Source: Klebsiella grimontii (GTDB lineage Bacteria > Pseudomonadota > Gammaproteobacteria > Enterobacterales > Enterobacteriaceae). From it: DNA of 64,000 nucleotides. Positions 37,390-47,510 of this stretch are shown here, in pieces (the stretch's first letter is position 1; the number at the start of each line of letters is the position of its first letter). The DNA is taken from assembly GCF_900200035.1 (NCBI RefSeq), contig NZ_FZTC01000006.1, positions 37,973-101,972 of the forward strand. The letters are read 5' to 3'. A model generated the notes under the pieces. The model was not told where the DNA came from. It saw only the letters and a program-made list of their open reading frames with translations, and did no database searches. Made by a program: the position numbers and the translations under genes.

Positions 37390-38550
37390 ATGACGCGTAA
37401 ACAGGCCACCATCGCAGTGCGTAGCGGTTTAAATGACGACGAGCAGTACGGTTGCGTTGTCCCGCCCATTCATCTCTCCAGCACCTATAACTTCACCGGA
37501 TTTAACGAACCTCGCGCCCACGACTACTCTCGTCGCGGTAACCCGACCCGTGATGTGGTGCAGCGTGCGCTGGCGGAGCTGGAGGGCGGCGCGGGGGCGG
37601 TTCTGACCAACACCGGCATGTCGGCCATTTTGCTGGTCACCACCGTATTCCTGAAGCCGGGCGATCTGCTGGTGGCGCCGCACGACTGCTACGGCGGCAG
37701 CTACCGCCTGTTTGATAGCCTGGCGAAGCGCGGCTGCTATCGCGTGCTGTTTGTCGATCAAAACGACGAACAGGCGCTGAGCGCCGCGCTGGCGGAAAAA
37801 CCGAAGCTGGTTCTGGTCGAAAGCCCAAGTAATCCATTGCTGAGAGTTGTGGATATTGCGAAAATCTGCGGTCTGGCGCGTGAGGCCGGAGCGGTCAGCG
37901 TGGTGGATAACACCTTCCTGAGCCCGGCTTTGCAGAATCCGCTGGCGCTGGGGGCCGATCTGGTGTTGCATTCATGCACCAAATATCTGAACGGCCACTC
38001 TGATGTGGTGGCCGGGGTGGTTATCGCCAAAGATCCGGCGACCGTCACCGAACTGGCATGGTGGGCGAATAATATCGGCGTCACCGGCGGAGCGTTTGAT
38101 AGCTATTTGCTGCTGCGCGGCTTACGTACACTCTCTCCGCGTATGGAAGTGGCTCAGCGCAACGCGCTGGCGATTGTCGACTATCTGAAAACCCAGCCGC
38201 TGGTGAAAAAACTGTACCATCCGTCCCTGCCGGAAAACCAGGGGCATGAGATTGCGGCGCGTCAGCAAAAAGGTTTTGGGGCGATGTTAAGCTTCGAGCT
38301 GGATGGCGATGAGCAGACGCTGCGTCGTTTCCTGAGCGGGCTATCGCTGTTTACGCTGGCGGAATCGCTGGGCGGCGTGGAAAGTCTGATTTCCCACGCC
38401 GCGACGATGACCCATGCGGGCATGGCGCCTGAAGCGCGTGCGGCCGCCGGGATCTCAGAAACGCTTCTGCGGATTTCGACCGGTATTGAAGATGGTGAAG
38501 ATTTAATTGCCGACCTGGAAAATGGCTTCCGGGCAGCAAACGAGGAATAA
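37390..38550 (+). CDS. metB: Cystathionine gamma-synthase
   Basis: A 386-residue PLP-dependent enzyme joining O-succinylhomoserine and cysteine to form cystathionine. The PLP lysine is in VLHSCTKYLNGHSDVVAG (about 198), and YSRRGNPTRDVVQRALAELEGG (about 46) and GMSAI supply cofactor phosphate contacts. Length equals E. coli MetB. Only 2 bp separate its stop from metL, so the two are coupled under MetJ control. Confidence 0.98.
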   Translation: MTRKQATIAVRSGLNDDEQYGCVVPPIHLSSTYNFTGFNEPRAHDYSRRGNPTRDVVQRALAELEGGAGAVLTNTGMSAILLVTTVFLKPGDLLVAPHDCYGGSYRLFDSLAKRGCYRVLFVDQNDEQALSAALAEKPKLVLVESPSNPLLRVVDIAKICGLAREAGAVSVVDNTFLSPALQNPLALGADLVLHSCTKYLNGHSDVVAGVVIAKDPATVTELAWWANNIGVTGGAFDSYLLLRGLRTLSPRMEVAQRNALAIVDYLKTQPLVKKLYHPSLPENQGHEIAARQQKGFGAMLSFELDGDEQTLRRFLSGLSLFTLAESLGGVESLISHAATMTHAGMAPEARAAAGISETLLRISTGIEDGEDLIADLENGFRAANEE

Positions 38551-38552
38551 AC

Positions 38553-40985
38553 ATGAGTGTGATTGCGCAGGCAGGGGCGAAGGGTCGTCAGCTGCACAAA
38601 TTTGGTGGGAGTAGTTTAGCGGATGCGAAATGTTACCTGCGCGTCGCGGGTATCATGACGGAGTATTCGCAGGCGGGCGATATGATGGTCGTCTCTGCCG
38701 CCGGCAGTACCACCAACCAGTTGATCAGCTGGCTGAAGCTCAGCCAGACCGATCGCCTCTCTGCGCATCAGGTGCAACAATCGCTCCGTCGTTATCAGAT
38801 GGATCTCATTTCTGGACTGCTGTCGCCAGACGCTGCCGATACGCTGATCGCCACGTTTATTCAGGATCTTGAGCGTCTTGCCGGGCTGCTGGATGGCGGC
38901 GTCACTGACGCGGTATATGCCGAAGTCGTCGGTCACGGCGAAGTCTGGTCGGCCCGCCTGATGGCGGCGGTGCTGAACCATCTCGGCGTAGAGGCCGCCT
39001 GGCTGGATGCGCGTAGCTTCTTACGCGCCGAGCGCTCCCCGCAGCCGCAGGTGGATGAAGGCCTCTCCTATCCGCTTTTGCAGCAGCTGATGGCGCAGCA
39101 CCCGAACAAACGCCTGGTGGTGACCGGCTTTATCTCGCGTAACAACGCCGGGGAAACCGTTCTGCTGGGGCGTAATGGTTCTGATTATTCCGCCACCCAA
39201 ATCGGCGCGCTGGCCGGGGCGTCTCGCGTCACTATCTGGAGCGACGTAGCCGGGGTTTACAGCGCGGATCCGCGGAAAGTGAAAGACGCCTGCCTGCTGC
39301 CGCTGCTGCGCCTGGATGAAGCCAGCGAGCTGGCCCGCCTGGCGGCGCCGGTGCTGCATGCCCGTACGCTGCAGCCGGTCTCCGGCAGCGATATCGATTT
39401 ACAATTACGCTGTAGCTACACCCCGGATCAGGGCTCTACGCGCATCGAACGCGTGCTGGCTTCCGGTACCGGGGCGCGCATCGTCACCAGCCATGACGAT
39501 GTTTGCCTGATTGAGTTCCAGGTGCCCGGCGGTCAGGATTTCAAACTGGCGCATAAAGAGCTGGACGCCATTTTAAAACGCGCCCAGCTGCGGCCGCTGG
39601 CGGTTGGCGTACACGCCGACCGTAAGCTGCTGCAGTTCTGCTACACCTCTGAAGTGGCCGACAGCGCGCTGAAGCTGCTGGACGAAGCGGGGCTGCCGGG
39701 CGAGCTGCGTCTGCGTCAGAAGCTGGCGCTGGTGGCGATGGTTGGCGCTGGCGTGACCCGTAATCCGCTGCACTGCCACCGTTTCTGGCAGCAGCTGAAA
39801 GGCCAGCCGGTAGAGTTTACCTGGCAATCAGAAGAGGGCATCAGCCTGGTCGCGGTGCTGCGCGCCGGGCCGACGGAAAGCCTTATTCAGGGGCTGCATC
39901 AGTCGTTGTTCCGCGCGGAAAAACGCATTGGCCTGGTGCTGTTTGGCAAAGGCAATATCGGCTCCCGCTGGCTGGAGTTGTTCGCTCGCGAGCAGACGAC
40001 GCTCTCCGCTCGTACCGGTTTTGAATTTATTCTTGCCGGGGTCGTGGATAGCCGCCGCAGCCTGCTCAATTATGAAGGCCTCGACGCCAGTCGTGCGCTG
40101 GCGTTCTTTAATGATGAAGCGATTGAACAGGATGAAGAGTCGCTGTTCCTGTGGATGCGCGCGCATCCGTACGATGATCTTGTGGTGCTGGACGTGACCG
40201 CCAGCGCGCAGCTGGCCGACCAGTACCTGGATTTCGCCAGCCACGGCTTCCACGTTATCAGCGCGAATAAGCTGGCTGGCGCCAGTAGCAGCAGTAAGTA
40301 TCGCCAGATCCACGACGCGTTCGAGAAGACCGGGCGCCACTGGCTGTACAACGCCACCGTCGGCGCCGGTTTACCGGTCAACCACACGGTGCGCGATTTG
40401 ATTGATAGCGGCGATACCATTCTGGCGCTGAGCGGTATTTTCTCCGGCACCCTCTCATGGCTGTTCCTGCAGTTTGATGGTACCGTGCCGTTTACTGACC
40501 TGGTCGATCAGGCCTGGCAACAAGGACTGACGGAGCCGGACCCGCGCGTCGATCTCTCCGGGAAAGACGTTATGCGTAAGCTGGTGATTCTGGCGCGTGA
40601 GGCGGGTTACGACATCGAACCGGATCAGGTGCGCGTGGAGTCCCTGGTGCCTGCCCACTGCGAAGAGGGCTCTGTTGATCACTTCTTCGAGAACGGTGAA
40701 GCGCTGAACGACCAGATGCTGCAGCGTCTGGAAGCGGCGCGCGAGATGGGCCTGGTGCTGCGCTACGTCGCGCGTTTTGACGCCAATGGTAAAGCCCGCG
40801 TCGGCGTGGAAGCGGTGCGCGAAGAGCACCCGCTGGCGGCGCTGCTGCCGTGTGATAACGTCTTTGCCATTGAGAGCCGCTGGTATCGCGATAATCCGCT
40901 GGTGATCCGCGGTCCGGGCGCCGGTCGCGATGTGACCGCCGGGGCGATTCAGTCGGATATCAACCGCCTGGCGCAGCTGCTGTAG
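38553..40985 (+). CDS. metL: Bifunctional aspartokinase II / homoserine dehydrogenase II
   Basis: An 810-residue fusion that catalyses the first and third steps of the aspartate family pathway for methionine. The aspartokinase domain occupies about 1-290 (HKFGGSSLAD, FISRNNAGETVLLGRNGSDYSA), followed by an ACT-like linker (about 310-455). The homoserine dehydrogenase domain starts near 465 with a nucleotide-binding loop (IGLVLFGKGNIGSRWLELF) and holds catalytic SANKLAGA and NATVGAGLPVNHTVRDL. MetL is not feedback-inhibited by amino acids in E. coli; MetJ repression is the control. A terminator follows at 40997. Confidence 0.97.
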   Translation: MSVIAQAGAKGRQLHKFGGSSLADAKCYLRVAGIMTEYSQAGDMMVVSAAGSTTNQLISWLKLSQTDRLSAHQVQQSLRRYQMDLISGLLSPDAADTLIATFIQDLERLAGLLDGGVTDAVYAEVVGHGEVWSARLMAAVLNHLGVEAAWLDARSFLRAERSPQPQVDEGLSYPLLQQLMAQHPNKRLVVTGFISRNNAGETVLLGRNGSDYSATQIGALAGASRVTIWSDVAGVYSADPRKVKDACLLPLLRLDEASELARLAAPVLHARTLQPVSGSDIDLQLRCSYTPDQGSTRIERVLASGTGARIVTSHDDVCLIEFQVPGGQDFKLAHKELDAILKRAQLRPLAVGVHADRKLLQFCYTSEVADSALKLLDEAGLPGELRLRQKLALVAMVGAGVTRNPLHCHRFWQQLKGQPVEFTWQSEEGISLVAVLRAGPTESLIQGLHQSLFRAEKRIGLVLFGKGNIGSRWLELFAREQTTLSARTGFEFILAGVVDSRRSLLNYEGLDASRALAFFNDEAIEQDEESLFLWMRAHPYDDLVVLDVTASAQLADQYLDFASHGFHVISANKLAGASSSSKYRQIHDAFEKTGRHWLYNATVGAGLPVNHTVRDLIDSGDTILALSGIFSGTLSWLFLQFDGTVPFTDLVDQAWQQGLTEPDPRVDLSGKDVMRKLVILAREAGYDIEPDQVRVESLVPAHCEEGSVDHFFENGEALNDQMLQRLEAAREMGLVLRYVARFDANGKARVGVEAVREEHPLAALLPCDNVFAIESRWYRDNPLVIRGPGAGRDVTAGAIQSDINRLAQLL

Positions 40986-40996
40986 CCATAAATACA

Positions 40997-41020
40997 AGAC
41001 CAGGCGACGCCTGGTCTTTT
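40997..41020. terminator. Terminator between metL and the convergent gene
   Basis: AGACCAGG at 40997-41004, loop CGACG, CCTGGTCT at 41010-41017, followed by TTT. It serves metL. Confidence 0.85.
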
Positions 41021-41024
41021 CGCT

Positions 41025-41396
41025 CTAGTGCGCCGCGAAAACGTCTTTGGCGGCAAACAGACCGTTCAGAGCCGCCGGGAATCCGGCATAGACCGCCATC
41101 TGCATGATAACTTCCGTAATCTCTTCCTGCGTCAGCCCGACATTTAACCCGGCGGCAATATGCACTTTTAGCTGCGGCGCGGCGTTGCCGAGCGCCGTGA
41201 GCGCGGCGATGGTGGCTATTTCACGACTGCGTAAATCGAGTCCCGGCCTGGCGTAAATATCGCCGAAGGGGAACTCAATCAGATAGCGGGCGAAATCGGG
41301 GGCGATATCTTTCAGGCTGTTGACGACGGCATCGCCGCCTTTGCCGTCCACGCGCTGTAGCATTTCTTGTCCGGTAGTATAACGTTCGCTGCTCAT
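41025..41396 (-). CDS. Carboxymuconolactone decarboxylase-like protein
   Basis: A 123-residue all-helical protein of the carboxymuconolactone decarboxylase/AhpD superfamily. The family core is visible as SREIATIAALTALGNAAPQLKVHI (about 56-79) and GLTQEEITEVIMQMAVYAGFPAALNG (about 86-111). It has no cysteine, so it lacks the CxxC of AhpD peroxidases and sides with PcaC-like members. Its function is unknown. It is divergent from a LysR regulator 91 bp away, suggesting that the regulator controls it. Neither gene is found at this place in E. coli, where metL is followed by metF. Confidence 0.8.
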   Translation of the reverse strand: MSSERYTTGQEMLQRVDGKGGDAVVNSLKDIAPDFARYLIEFPFGDIYARPGLDLRSREIATIAALTALGNAAPQLKVHIAAGLNVGLTQEEITEVIMQMAVYAGFPAALNGLFAAKDVFAAH

Positions 41397-41487
41397 AGCC
41401 TATTCCTCGGTGTGATTATGCGTTACGAGGAAGGTTAGGGAAGTTTAGCGGACTTGAGTAATACCCTTTTCGTGATACCTTTTAAGC

Positions 41488-42393
41488 ATGACAAATTCAC
41501 GCTTACATACCCTCGATATTCGCCTGCTGCGTTACTTTGCCGTGGTGGCGGAGGAAAATAACATCAGCCGGGCCGCAGAGCGGCTCTTTATCTCGCAGCC
41601 GCCGCTGAGCCGTCACATTCGTCATCTGGAAACGCTGCTGGGAGTGACGCTCTTTTTACGCCATACCAAAGGCCTGATCCTTACCGATGAGGGAAGACGG
41701 GTGCTGGACATCATTCGGCCGCTGCTGGCGCTTCAGGAGCACACCCTGGCGGCGCTGAGCCAGCTCTCGGCGCCTGCGCAGCAGCTTCTGCGACTGGGGC
41801 TGACGACGGCCTTTGAACAGGGCGTTTTCGCCGCCGCGGAATCCGCTCTGGGGGAACAGACCGGCGCTTTGCATATCACTCGTCAGTCATCACCGGCGCT
41901 GACCCGGCTGGTGCGAAAGGGCAAGCTGGATGCGGCGCTGGTGGCGCTGCCGCTGAATACCGAGGGGCTTCACCTGCATCCTTTGTCTTACCAGGAGCCG
42001 CTCATCGCTGCGTTACCCGCATCCTGGCCGGAGGCCGCCACGGCGGACCTGGCGTTAAGCGCGCTCAATCATCGGCCGCTGTTCTGGTTTAGACGCGAGC
42101 GTAATCCCGATTTTTTTGACTATACGCGACGTATTTTTGATCGGGCAGGCTATTCGCCCGCTTACGTGGAGGAGCCCGCCGAGCATGATGTTCTGCTGGC
42201 GCGCATTGCGCGCGGAGAAGGCATGATCCTCCTGCCGGCATCATTTTCCGCTATCCAGCGTCAGGGGGTGGTTTTTTGTTCTCTGCGTGATGCCAGCCAG
42301 CAGCTTCCGCTTAGGCTGGGCGTGGTCACAATGCCCGCAAATGAGGGGTTACGGGAAAGGGTGATAGCAGTCCTTGAAAAATCATTACTTTAG
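41488..42393 (+). CDS. LysR-family transcriptional regulator
   Basis: A 301-residue LysR-type regulator: N-terminal winged helix-turn-helix (LLRYFAVVAEENNISRAAERLFISQPPLSRHIRHLE, at about residues 14-49) and a two-lobed effector domain to the end. The family resembles BenM/CatR-type regulators of aromatic catabolism (DIRLLRYFAVVAEE, SQPPLSRHI). It likely regulates the divergent decarboxylase-like gene. Effector not deducible. The ATG at 41488 follows CTTTTAAGC, a weak ribosome-binding site. Confidence 0.88.
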   Translation: MTNSRLHTLDIRLLRYFAVVAEENNISRAAERLFISQPPLSRHIRHLETLLGVTLFLRHTKGLILTDEGRRVLDIIRPLLALQEHTLAALSQLSAPAQQLLRLGLTTAFEQGVFAAAESALGEQTGALHITRQSSPALTRLVRKGKLDAALVALPLNTEGLHLHPLSYQEPLIAALPASWPEAATADLALSALNHRPLFWFRRERNPDFFDYTRRIFDRAGYSPAYVEEPAEHDVLLARIARGEGMILLPASFSAIQRQGVVFCSLRDASQQLPLRLGVVTMPANEGLRERVIAVLEKSLL

Positions 42394-42486
42394 CGAATGC
42401 GACTTGAATTAATTTCATCTTGTCTGAATATTCCTCACTGTTTACGCTGATTTTTCTATTGACGCCGGTGCTCTTTTCCGTCATTT

Positions 42487-42518
42487 TTACATCTGGACGT
42501 CTAAACGTATAGAAGTTC
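42487..42518. promoter_or_regulatory. MetJ operator of metF
   Basis: Contiguous octamers TTACATCT, GGACGTCT, AAACGTAT and AGAAGTTC approximate met boxes; the second matches AGACGTCT in seven of eight positions. They lie 42 bp upstream of the metF start. Confidence 0.85.
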
Positions 42519-42556
42519 GCGACACAACAAACAATAAAATGCGATTGATGAGGTAA

Positions 42557-43447
<891 letters not shown>

Positions 43448-43579
43448 GCAGGCTTCCTTCTATTCTCTCTTTTCTTTGCGGCGTCGAAGCATATTATTCG
43501 GCGCCGCGTGTTCTGGTTATTCCTTAAAAGCATCCTGCTGAAACACTTGTACGATCGATAAAACCAGGCGCCTGAGCAA

Positions 43580-44350
43580 TCAGAGGTGTCTATCAGCCAG
43601 CAGCAGCGGTACGTTTTGCGTCTTCATCAGAGAAAGGGTATCAGGGGGCAGGCCGGTCTGGCTGATAACGAGGTCAAAGTCGGCCAGACGACCATGGCCC
43701 GCAAGGAACGTTTGACCAAATTTACTTCTGTCCGCCAGCAGGATTTTTTGCCGCCCGGCGCGCATCAGCGCTTGCTTGACGTGGGCGTCGGTCATTTTTG
43801 GTACCGTTAACTCACCGAGTTCGTTGACGCCTTGAGTACTGAGGAAAACCTTGTCGGCGTGGATATGACGAAAGAAGTCGGCGGTGCTGAAAGAGATCAT
43901 CCCCTGGCTGTCATCTTCATATTCGCCAGGCGCCACGATCAATTTTATATTTTTTCTTCCTTTCAGTAGATTAACTACCGGAACGGAGTTGGTTATCACC
44001 ATGATTTTTTTATCGAAAATAAACTGGGCGAGCGCCAGTGGCGTGGTGCCACAGTCGATAATGATCGTGTCGCCGTCCTCAACCTGCCCGGCGGCTTTCT
44101 GGCCAATCAGGTGCTTATCATCGACCATTTGTATCGATTTTAGCTGAAAGCTGGGCTCGACGCTGGCGCCGCTGGTTAAATAGGCTCCGCCGTAGGTTGT
44201 TTTTACAATGCCTTGTTTTTCAAAGAAAGAGAGGTCGCGACGGATGGTCATTTTGGTGACGCCGAACTTGTCGGCGAGTTCATTAACGACGACTTTTTTG
44301 TCCAGTTGCAGAATGGCGTAAATGCTCATTCTTCGATCTGATGACTGCAT
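43580..44350 (-). CDS. DeoR/GlpR-family transcriptional regulator
   Basis: A 256-residue DeoR-type repressor. N-terminal helix-turn-helix with the family signature VNELADKFGVTKMTIRRDLSFFEKQG (about 18-43), then a sugar-phosphate-sensing domain with DTIIIDCGTTPLALAQ (about 94) and KVFLSTQGVNELGELTVPK. DeoR-type regulators usually sense phosphorylated sugars. It lies 117 bp downstream of gldA on the same strand, so it probably controls the fsaB-gldA unit. It is not recognised as a named E. coli gene. Confidence 0.88.
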   Translation of the reverse strand: MQSSDRRMSIYAILQLDKKVVVNELADKFGVTKMTIRRDLSFFEKQGIVKTTYGGAYLTSGASVEPSFQLKSIQMVDDKHLIGQKAAGQVEDGDTIIIDCGTTPLALAQFIFDKKIMVITNSVPVVNLLKGRKNIKLIVAPGEYEDDSQGMISFSTADFFRHIHADKVFLSTQGVNELGELTVPKMTDAHVKQALMRAGRQKILLADRSKFGQTFLAGHGRLADFDLVISQTGLPPDTLSLMKTQNVPLLLADRHL

Positions 44351-44467
44351 ATCTACGATTCACCCAAAGGAAAATCGCACTATAAAACACATCGTTTTGG
44401 CTGGCAATGGGGCGTGAAAGGAACATAAAAGAACACGTCCGTCAAAAGACGGACGTGTCTGGAGGGG

Positions 44468-45571
44468 TTATTCCCACTCTTGCAGGAAGCGCTGGCCGTA
44501 CTGGTCGGCCACCAGAAGCGCCGCATAGACCTGATCCGGCGTCGCGCCGCCGGGCATATTGTGGATGGTTTCACCTTCCGCGCAGGCGGCTTCCGCCACG
44601 GTACGCATTTTGCCCGGGATATCGGCTTTAATATCCAGCTGCGCCAGGGTGATCGGCAGCCCGACGCTATGGCACAGCGCTGCCACCGTTTCAATCTCTT
44701 CCACCGGCGCGTTTTCCAGAACCAGCTGCGTGAGCGTGCCGAAGGCGACTTTTTCACCATGGTAGTAATGATGGGCATCCGGAATCGCGGTCAGGCCGTT
44801 GTGGATAGCGTGCGCAGCCGCCAGGCCGCCGCTTTCAAACCCAACGCCGCTCAGGTAGGTGTTGGCTTCAATCACCCGTTCCAGCGCCGGCGTCACAACG
44901 TGCTGCTCTGCCGCCAGCATCGCTTTTTCACCCTCTTCAATCAGCGTGTTGTAGCACAGTTCAGCCAGCGCCAGCGCCGCCTGGGTGCATTTACCGCCCG
45001 CCATGGTGGTCGCGCCGCTGCGGGAGCAGGCACGCGCTTCAAACCAGGTCGCCAGCGCATCGCCGATACCGGCTGCCAGCAGGCGTGCCGGGGCCCCAGC
45101 AACGATTTGCGTGTCAACAATCACCATGTTCGGGTTGCGCGGCAGCATCAGATAGCTATCAAACTCGCCATCATCGGAATAGATGACCGAGAGTGCGCTG
45201 CACGGCGCATCGGTAGAGGCAATCGTCGGCGCAATAACCACCGGAAGATTCATAAAATGTGCTAATGCTTTTGCGGTATCCAGCGTCTTGCCGCCGCCGA
45301 TACCGAGCACGGCTGTGCATTGGGCAGAATCGGCGATACCACGCAAGCGATTGATTTCATTGTGTGAGCATTCACCGCCAAATGGAGCGATTTCGCCGAC
45401 CAGCCCAGCATCCGCCAGGCTTTTACGCAGTTTTTCTTCGGCAAAACCGAGGACAAATTTATCGCCAACGATGAGCCAGCGTTCAGCCAGCGGTTTGAGG
45501 TAGCCGCCAAGGCGAGTCATTGCGTCCGCGCCCTGAATATACTTACCGGGTGATTGAATAATGCGATCCAT
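44468..45571 (-). CDS. gldA: Glycerol dehydrogenase
   Basis: A 367-residue zinc- and NAD-dependent enzyme interconverting glycerol and dihydroxyacetone; it also acts on methylglyoxal-derived hydroxyacetone. NAD-binding [15 protein letters not shown] (about 94-108), and likely zinc ligands in [12 protein letters not shown] (Asp about 171), [10 protein letters not shown] (His about 254) and [10 protein letters not shown] (His about 271). It lies 56 bp after fsaB on the same strand. In E. coli gldA, fsaB and ptsA form one transcription unit; here the PTS gene is absent. Confidence 0.97.
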   Translation of the reverse strand: MDRIIQSPGKYIQGADAMTRLGGYLKPLAERWLIVGDKFVLGFAEEKLRKSLADAGLVGEIAPFGGECSHNEINRLRGIADSAQCTAVLGIGGGKTLDTAKALAHFMNLPVVIAPTIASTDAPCSALSVIYSDDGEFDSYLMLPRNPNMVIVDTQIVAGAPARLLAAGIGDALATWFEARACSRSGATTMAGGKCTQAALALAELCYNTLIEEGEKAMLAAEQHVVTPALERVIEANTYLSGVGFESGGLAAAHAIHNGLTAIPDAHHYYHGEKVAFGTLTQLVLENAPVEEIETVAALCHSVGLPITLAQLDIKADIPGKMRTVAEAACAEGETIHNMPGGATPDQVYAALLVADQYGQRFLQEWE

Positions 45572-45627
45572 TTCTATTCCTCCTGGATGACCGTGATGCC
45601 ACCCCCCTGGGCGGCTCGCCGATCGGG

Positions 45628-46290
45628 TTACAGGTTCAGAGTTCCAAAGGCGTTATTCCAGTCCTGCTCAAACTTCTCAATGGCTGACTCTACCGCAGGG
45701 GTACCGAGCATTTGTTGCGCTACGTCTAACGGAAGGGTAATAGCTTCGCAACCGGCTAACAGGCAGTCCAGAGCCTGACGAGGCGTCTTAAAGCTGGCGG
45801 CCAGCACTTTGCTTTCCGGCGCATGCAGTTCCAGCAGGGATTGCAGTTCCTGGACCATACGGATGCCGTCACCGCCCTGGGCGTCGACGCGGTTCACGTA
45901 AGGCGCAACATATTTTGCCCCAGCGAGCGCGGCCAGCAGACCCTGAGAGGCGCTGTAGACCGCTGTGCCAAGCGTAGGGATGCCTTCTTTTTTCAACAAC
46001 TTGATAGCGGCAAGGCCTTCAGCAGTCACCGGAATTTTTACTACAATACCGGGGACGGCGTTGCTCAGGCGTTTGGCTTCTTCCACCATGCCCTGCGCGT
46101 CGCGGCTCATGGTCTGGGCGAACAAAATACCTTCCGGGCCGACGGCTTTTTGCAGGCGCGGCAGAACATCCCAAACCGGCGTTTTACCGGCAGCGATAAT
46201 GCTGGGGTTGGTGGTGACTCCAGCCAGCGGATAGATACGTGCCAGGCGTTCAACTTCTGCTACGTTTGCGGTGTCCAGATAGAGTTCCAT
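45628..46290 (-). CDS. fsaB: Fructose-6-phosphate aldolase
   Basis: A 220-residue class I aldolase of the transaldolase family that cleaves fructose 6-phosphate to dihydroxyacetone and glyceraldehyde 3-phosphate. The Schiff-base lysine is in [13 protein letters not shown] (about Lys85), and [28 protein letters not shown] and [14 protein letters not shown] are family signatures. Sequence follows FsaB (TalC) more closely than FsaA. With gldA it links dihydroxyacetone and glycerol metabolism. Start ATG 46290, with GAGGAAAG upstream. Confidence 0.95.
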   Translation of the reverse strand: MELYLDTANVAEVERLARIYPLAGVTTNPSIIAAGKTPVWDVLPRLQKAVGPEGILFAQTMSRDAQGMVEEAKRLSNAVPGIVVKIPVTAEGLAAIKLLKKEGIPTLGTAVYSASQGLLAALAGAKYVAPYVNRVDAQGGDGIRMVQELQSLLELHAPESKVLAASFKTPRQALDCLLAGCEAITLPLDVAQQMLGTPAVESAIEKFEQDWNNAFGTLNL

Positions 46291-46410
46291 GATGCTTTCC
46301 TCAGTGCTTAATTCGGTAGTGTCGTTGAGGTAAGAATACGGCTTTCACTCGACGGGTCGCCAGATGACAAATTTGCCAAAAACTGGATAAATGTACGCAT
46401 TATGAGTAAG

Positions 46411-46426
46411 GATGATTTAGATCACG
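46411..46426. promoter_or_regulatory. CRP-like site upstream of fsaB
   Basis: GATGA-TTTAGA-TCACG keeps the TGA-N6-TCA core of the CRP consensus, 121 bp upstream of fsaB. Catabolite control of the fsaB-gldA unit is plausible. The remaining fsaB-yijO gap shows nothing else. Confidence 0.45.
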
Positions 46427-46495
46427 TTTATCCCGTCATCCGGATTAAGGCCGGAATAAAAGCGCGCACAAAAGTCAGGTTTAACACACAAAAGT

Positions 46496-47359
46496 CTAGT
46501 TTTTTGCCGGGGCTGTTTTTTCCGTCAGCTGGCTGTGATATTGACGGCGATACTCCGACGGCGAGCGTTCGGTGTTTTTGCGAAACAGGCGGCAGAAGTA
46601 GTTGCTGTCGGCGAAACCGCAGGCGTGGGCGATATCTTTCACTTTCATATCGTGGCCTTTTAACAGCATTCTGGCCTGCTCCAGGCGGATGTGATTCAGA
46701 TACTCGTTAAAGCCCATTGGCCCGCATTTCTGGAACAGGTGGGATAGATAGTTTGGCGAGAGATAAAACGCCTGCGCCACCGACTCCCGGGTTAACGGGT
46801 CGGCAAAGTGGGCGTCAATATGCTTACGAATCGCTTCAAAAAGCGCCTGGCTGCGCGATGAGGTTTGTACCTGGCTGCCCAGCAGATCGGCACAGTGGCT
46901 GAGCAGGCTGGTGACAATAAAGCGGGCCGTGTGCTGCTCCCGCGGCTGCATCTGCATTTCATTCAGCGCCTGCAGCAGAAAAGAGCCGACCCGGGGACCG
47001 CGGCGCGGAACCTGCTGTTTATCCAGCACGTTAAGCGCGCTGCCGTCCCAGTGGCGCAGGACGAATTCCAGCTGCTGTTTACCAAATAAGATAGTGAGCA
47101 GAGTGGAGGGCGCCAGCCATTGCGGGTCATTCCATCCGCCAGCGGGAATATACAGCACATCGTGCGGCATGAGCTGGGCGCGATCGGCTTTAATCGCCGG
47201 ATCGTGAAGCTGACCCGCAAGCATGATTTCGAGGCGCGGAAAATCGACGCATAGCGCATTCTCAGAAGCCGGCCTGGTCTCGGTGGAAAAGCGAATCTTT
47301 CCCACGACCGCCGGGCCTTTAACAAAAGAATCAATGACCTGATTAATGTCGCTATCCAT
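46496..47359 (-). CDS. yijO: AraC-family regulator YijO
   Basis: A 287-residue AraC-type regulator with an N-terminal cupin-like domain (MPHDVLYIPAGGWNDPQW, about 63-80) and a C-terminal double helix-turn-helix (SVAQAFYLSPNYLSHLFQKCG and VKDIAHACGFADSNYFCRLF, about 190-275). The N-terminus DINQVIDSFVKGPAVVGKIRFSTETRPA resembles E. coli YijO, which has the same neighbourhood between the fsa/frw genes and ppc. Its regulon is not known. It ends 206 bp before fsaB on the same strand. Confidence 0.85.
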   Translation of the reverse strand: MDSDINQVIDSFVKGPAVVGKIRFSTETRPASENALCVDFPRLEIMLAGQLHDPAIKADRAQLMPHDVLYIPAGGWNDPQWLAPSTLLTILFGKQQLEFVLRHWDGSALNVLDKQQVPRRGPRVGSFLLQALNEMQMQPREQHTARFIVTSLLSHCADLLGSQVQTSSRSQALFEAIRKHIDAHFADPLTRESVAQAFYLSPNYLSHLFQKCGPMGFNEYLNHIRLEQARMLLKGHDMKVKDIAHACGFADSNYFCRLFRKNTERSPSEYRRQYHSQLTEKTAPAKN

Positions 47360-47460
47360 TCTCTCTCCGCGTAATGCGATCTTTTTTCATCATACCTAAC
47401 AAACTGGCAGGGGGAAAAGCCGCGCGGTTTTTCTGCGAAGTGTATTGTAAGACTTGGTTG

Positions 47461-47481
47461 ATATGTTATATCGTAACATAT
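47461..47481. promoter_or_regulatory. Zur-type operator of zinT
   Basis: ATATGTTATATCGTAACATAT is a 21-bp near-palindrome (ATGTTA ... TAACAT) 30 bp upstream of the zinT start. It resembles Zur boxes such as those of znuABC and zinT in E. coli. Zinc-dependent repression is inferred. Confidence 0.8.
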
Positions 47482-47510
47482 TATTGCAAACATAAACTCA
47501 GGAGAGAGTG

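Noticed and set aside
44480..45265. 261-codon plus-strand frame inside gldA
   Set aside because: Antisense shadow of gldA with typical His/Arg/Gln-rich composition.
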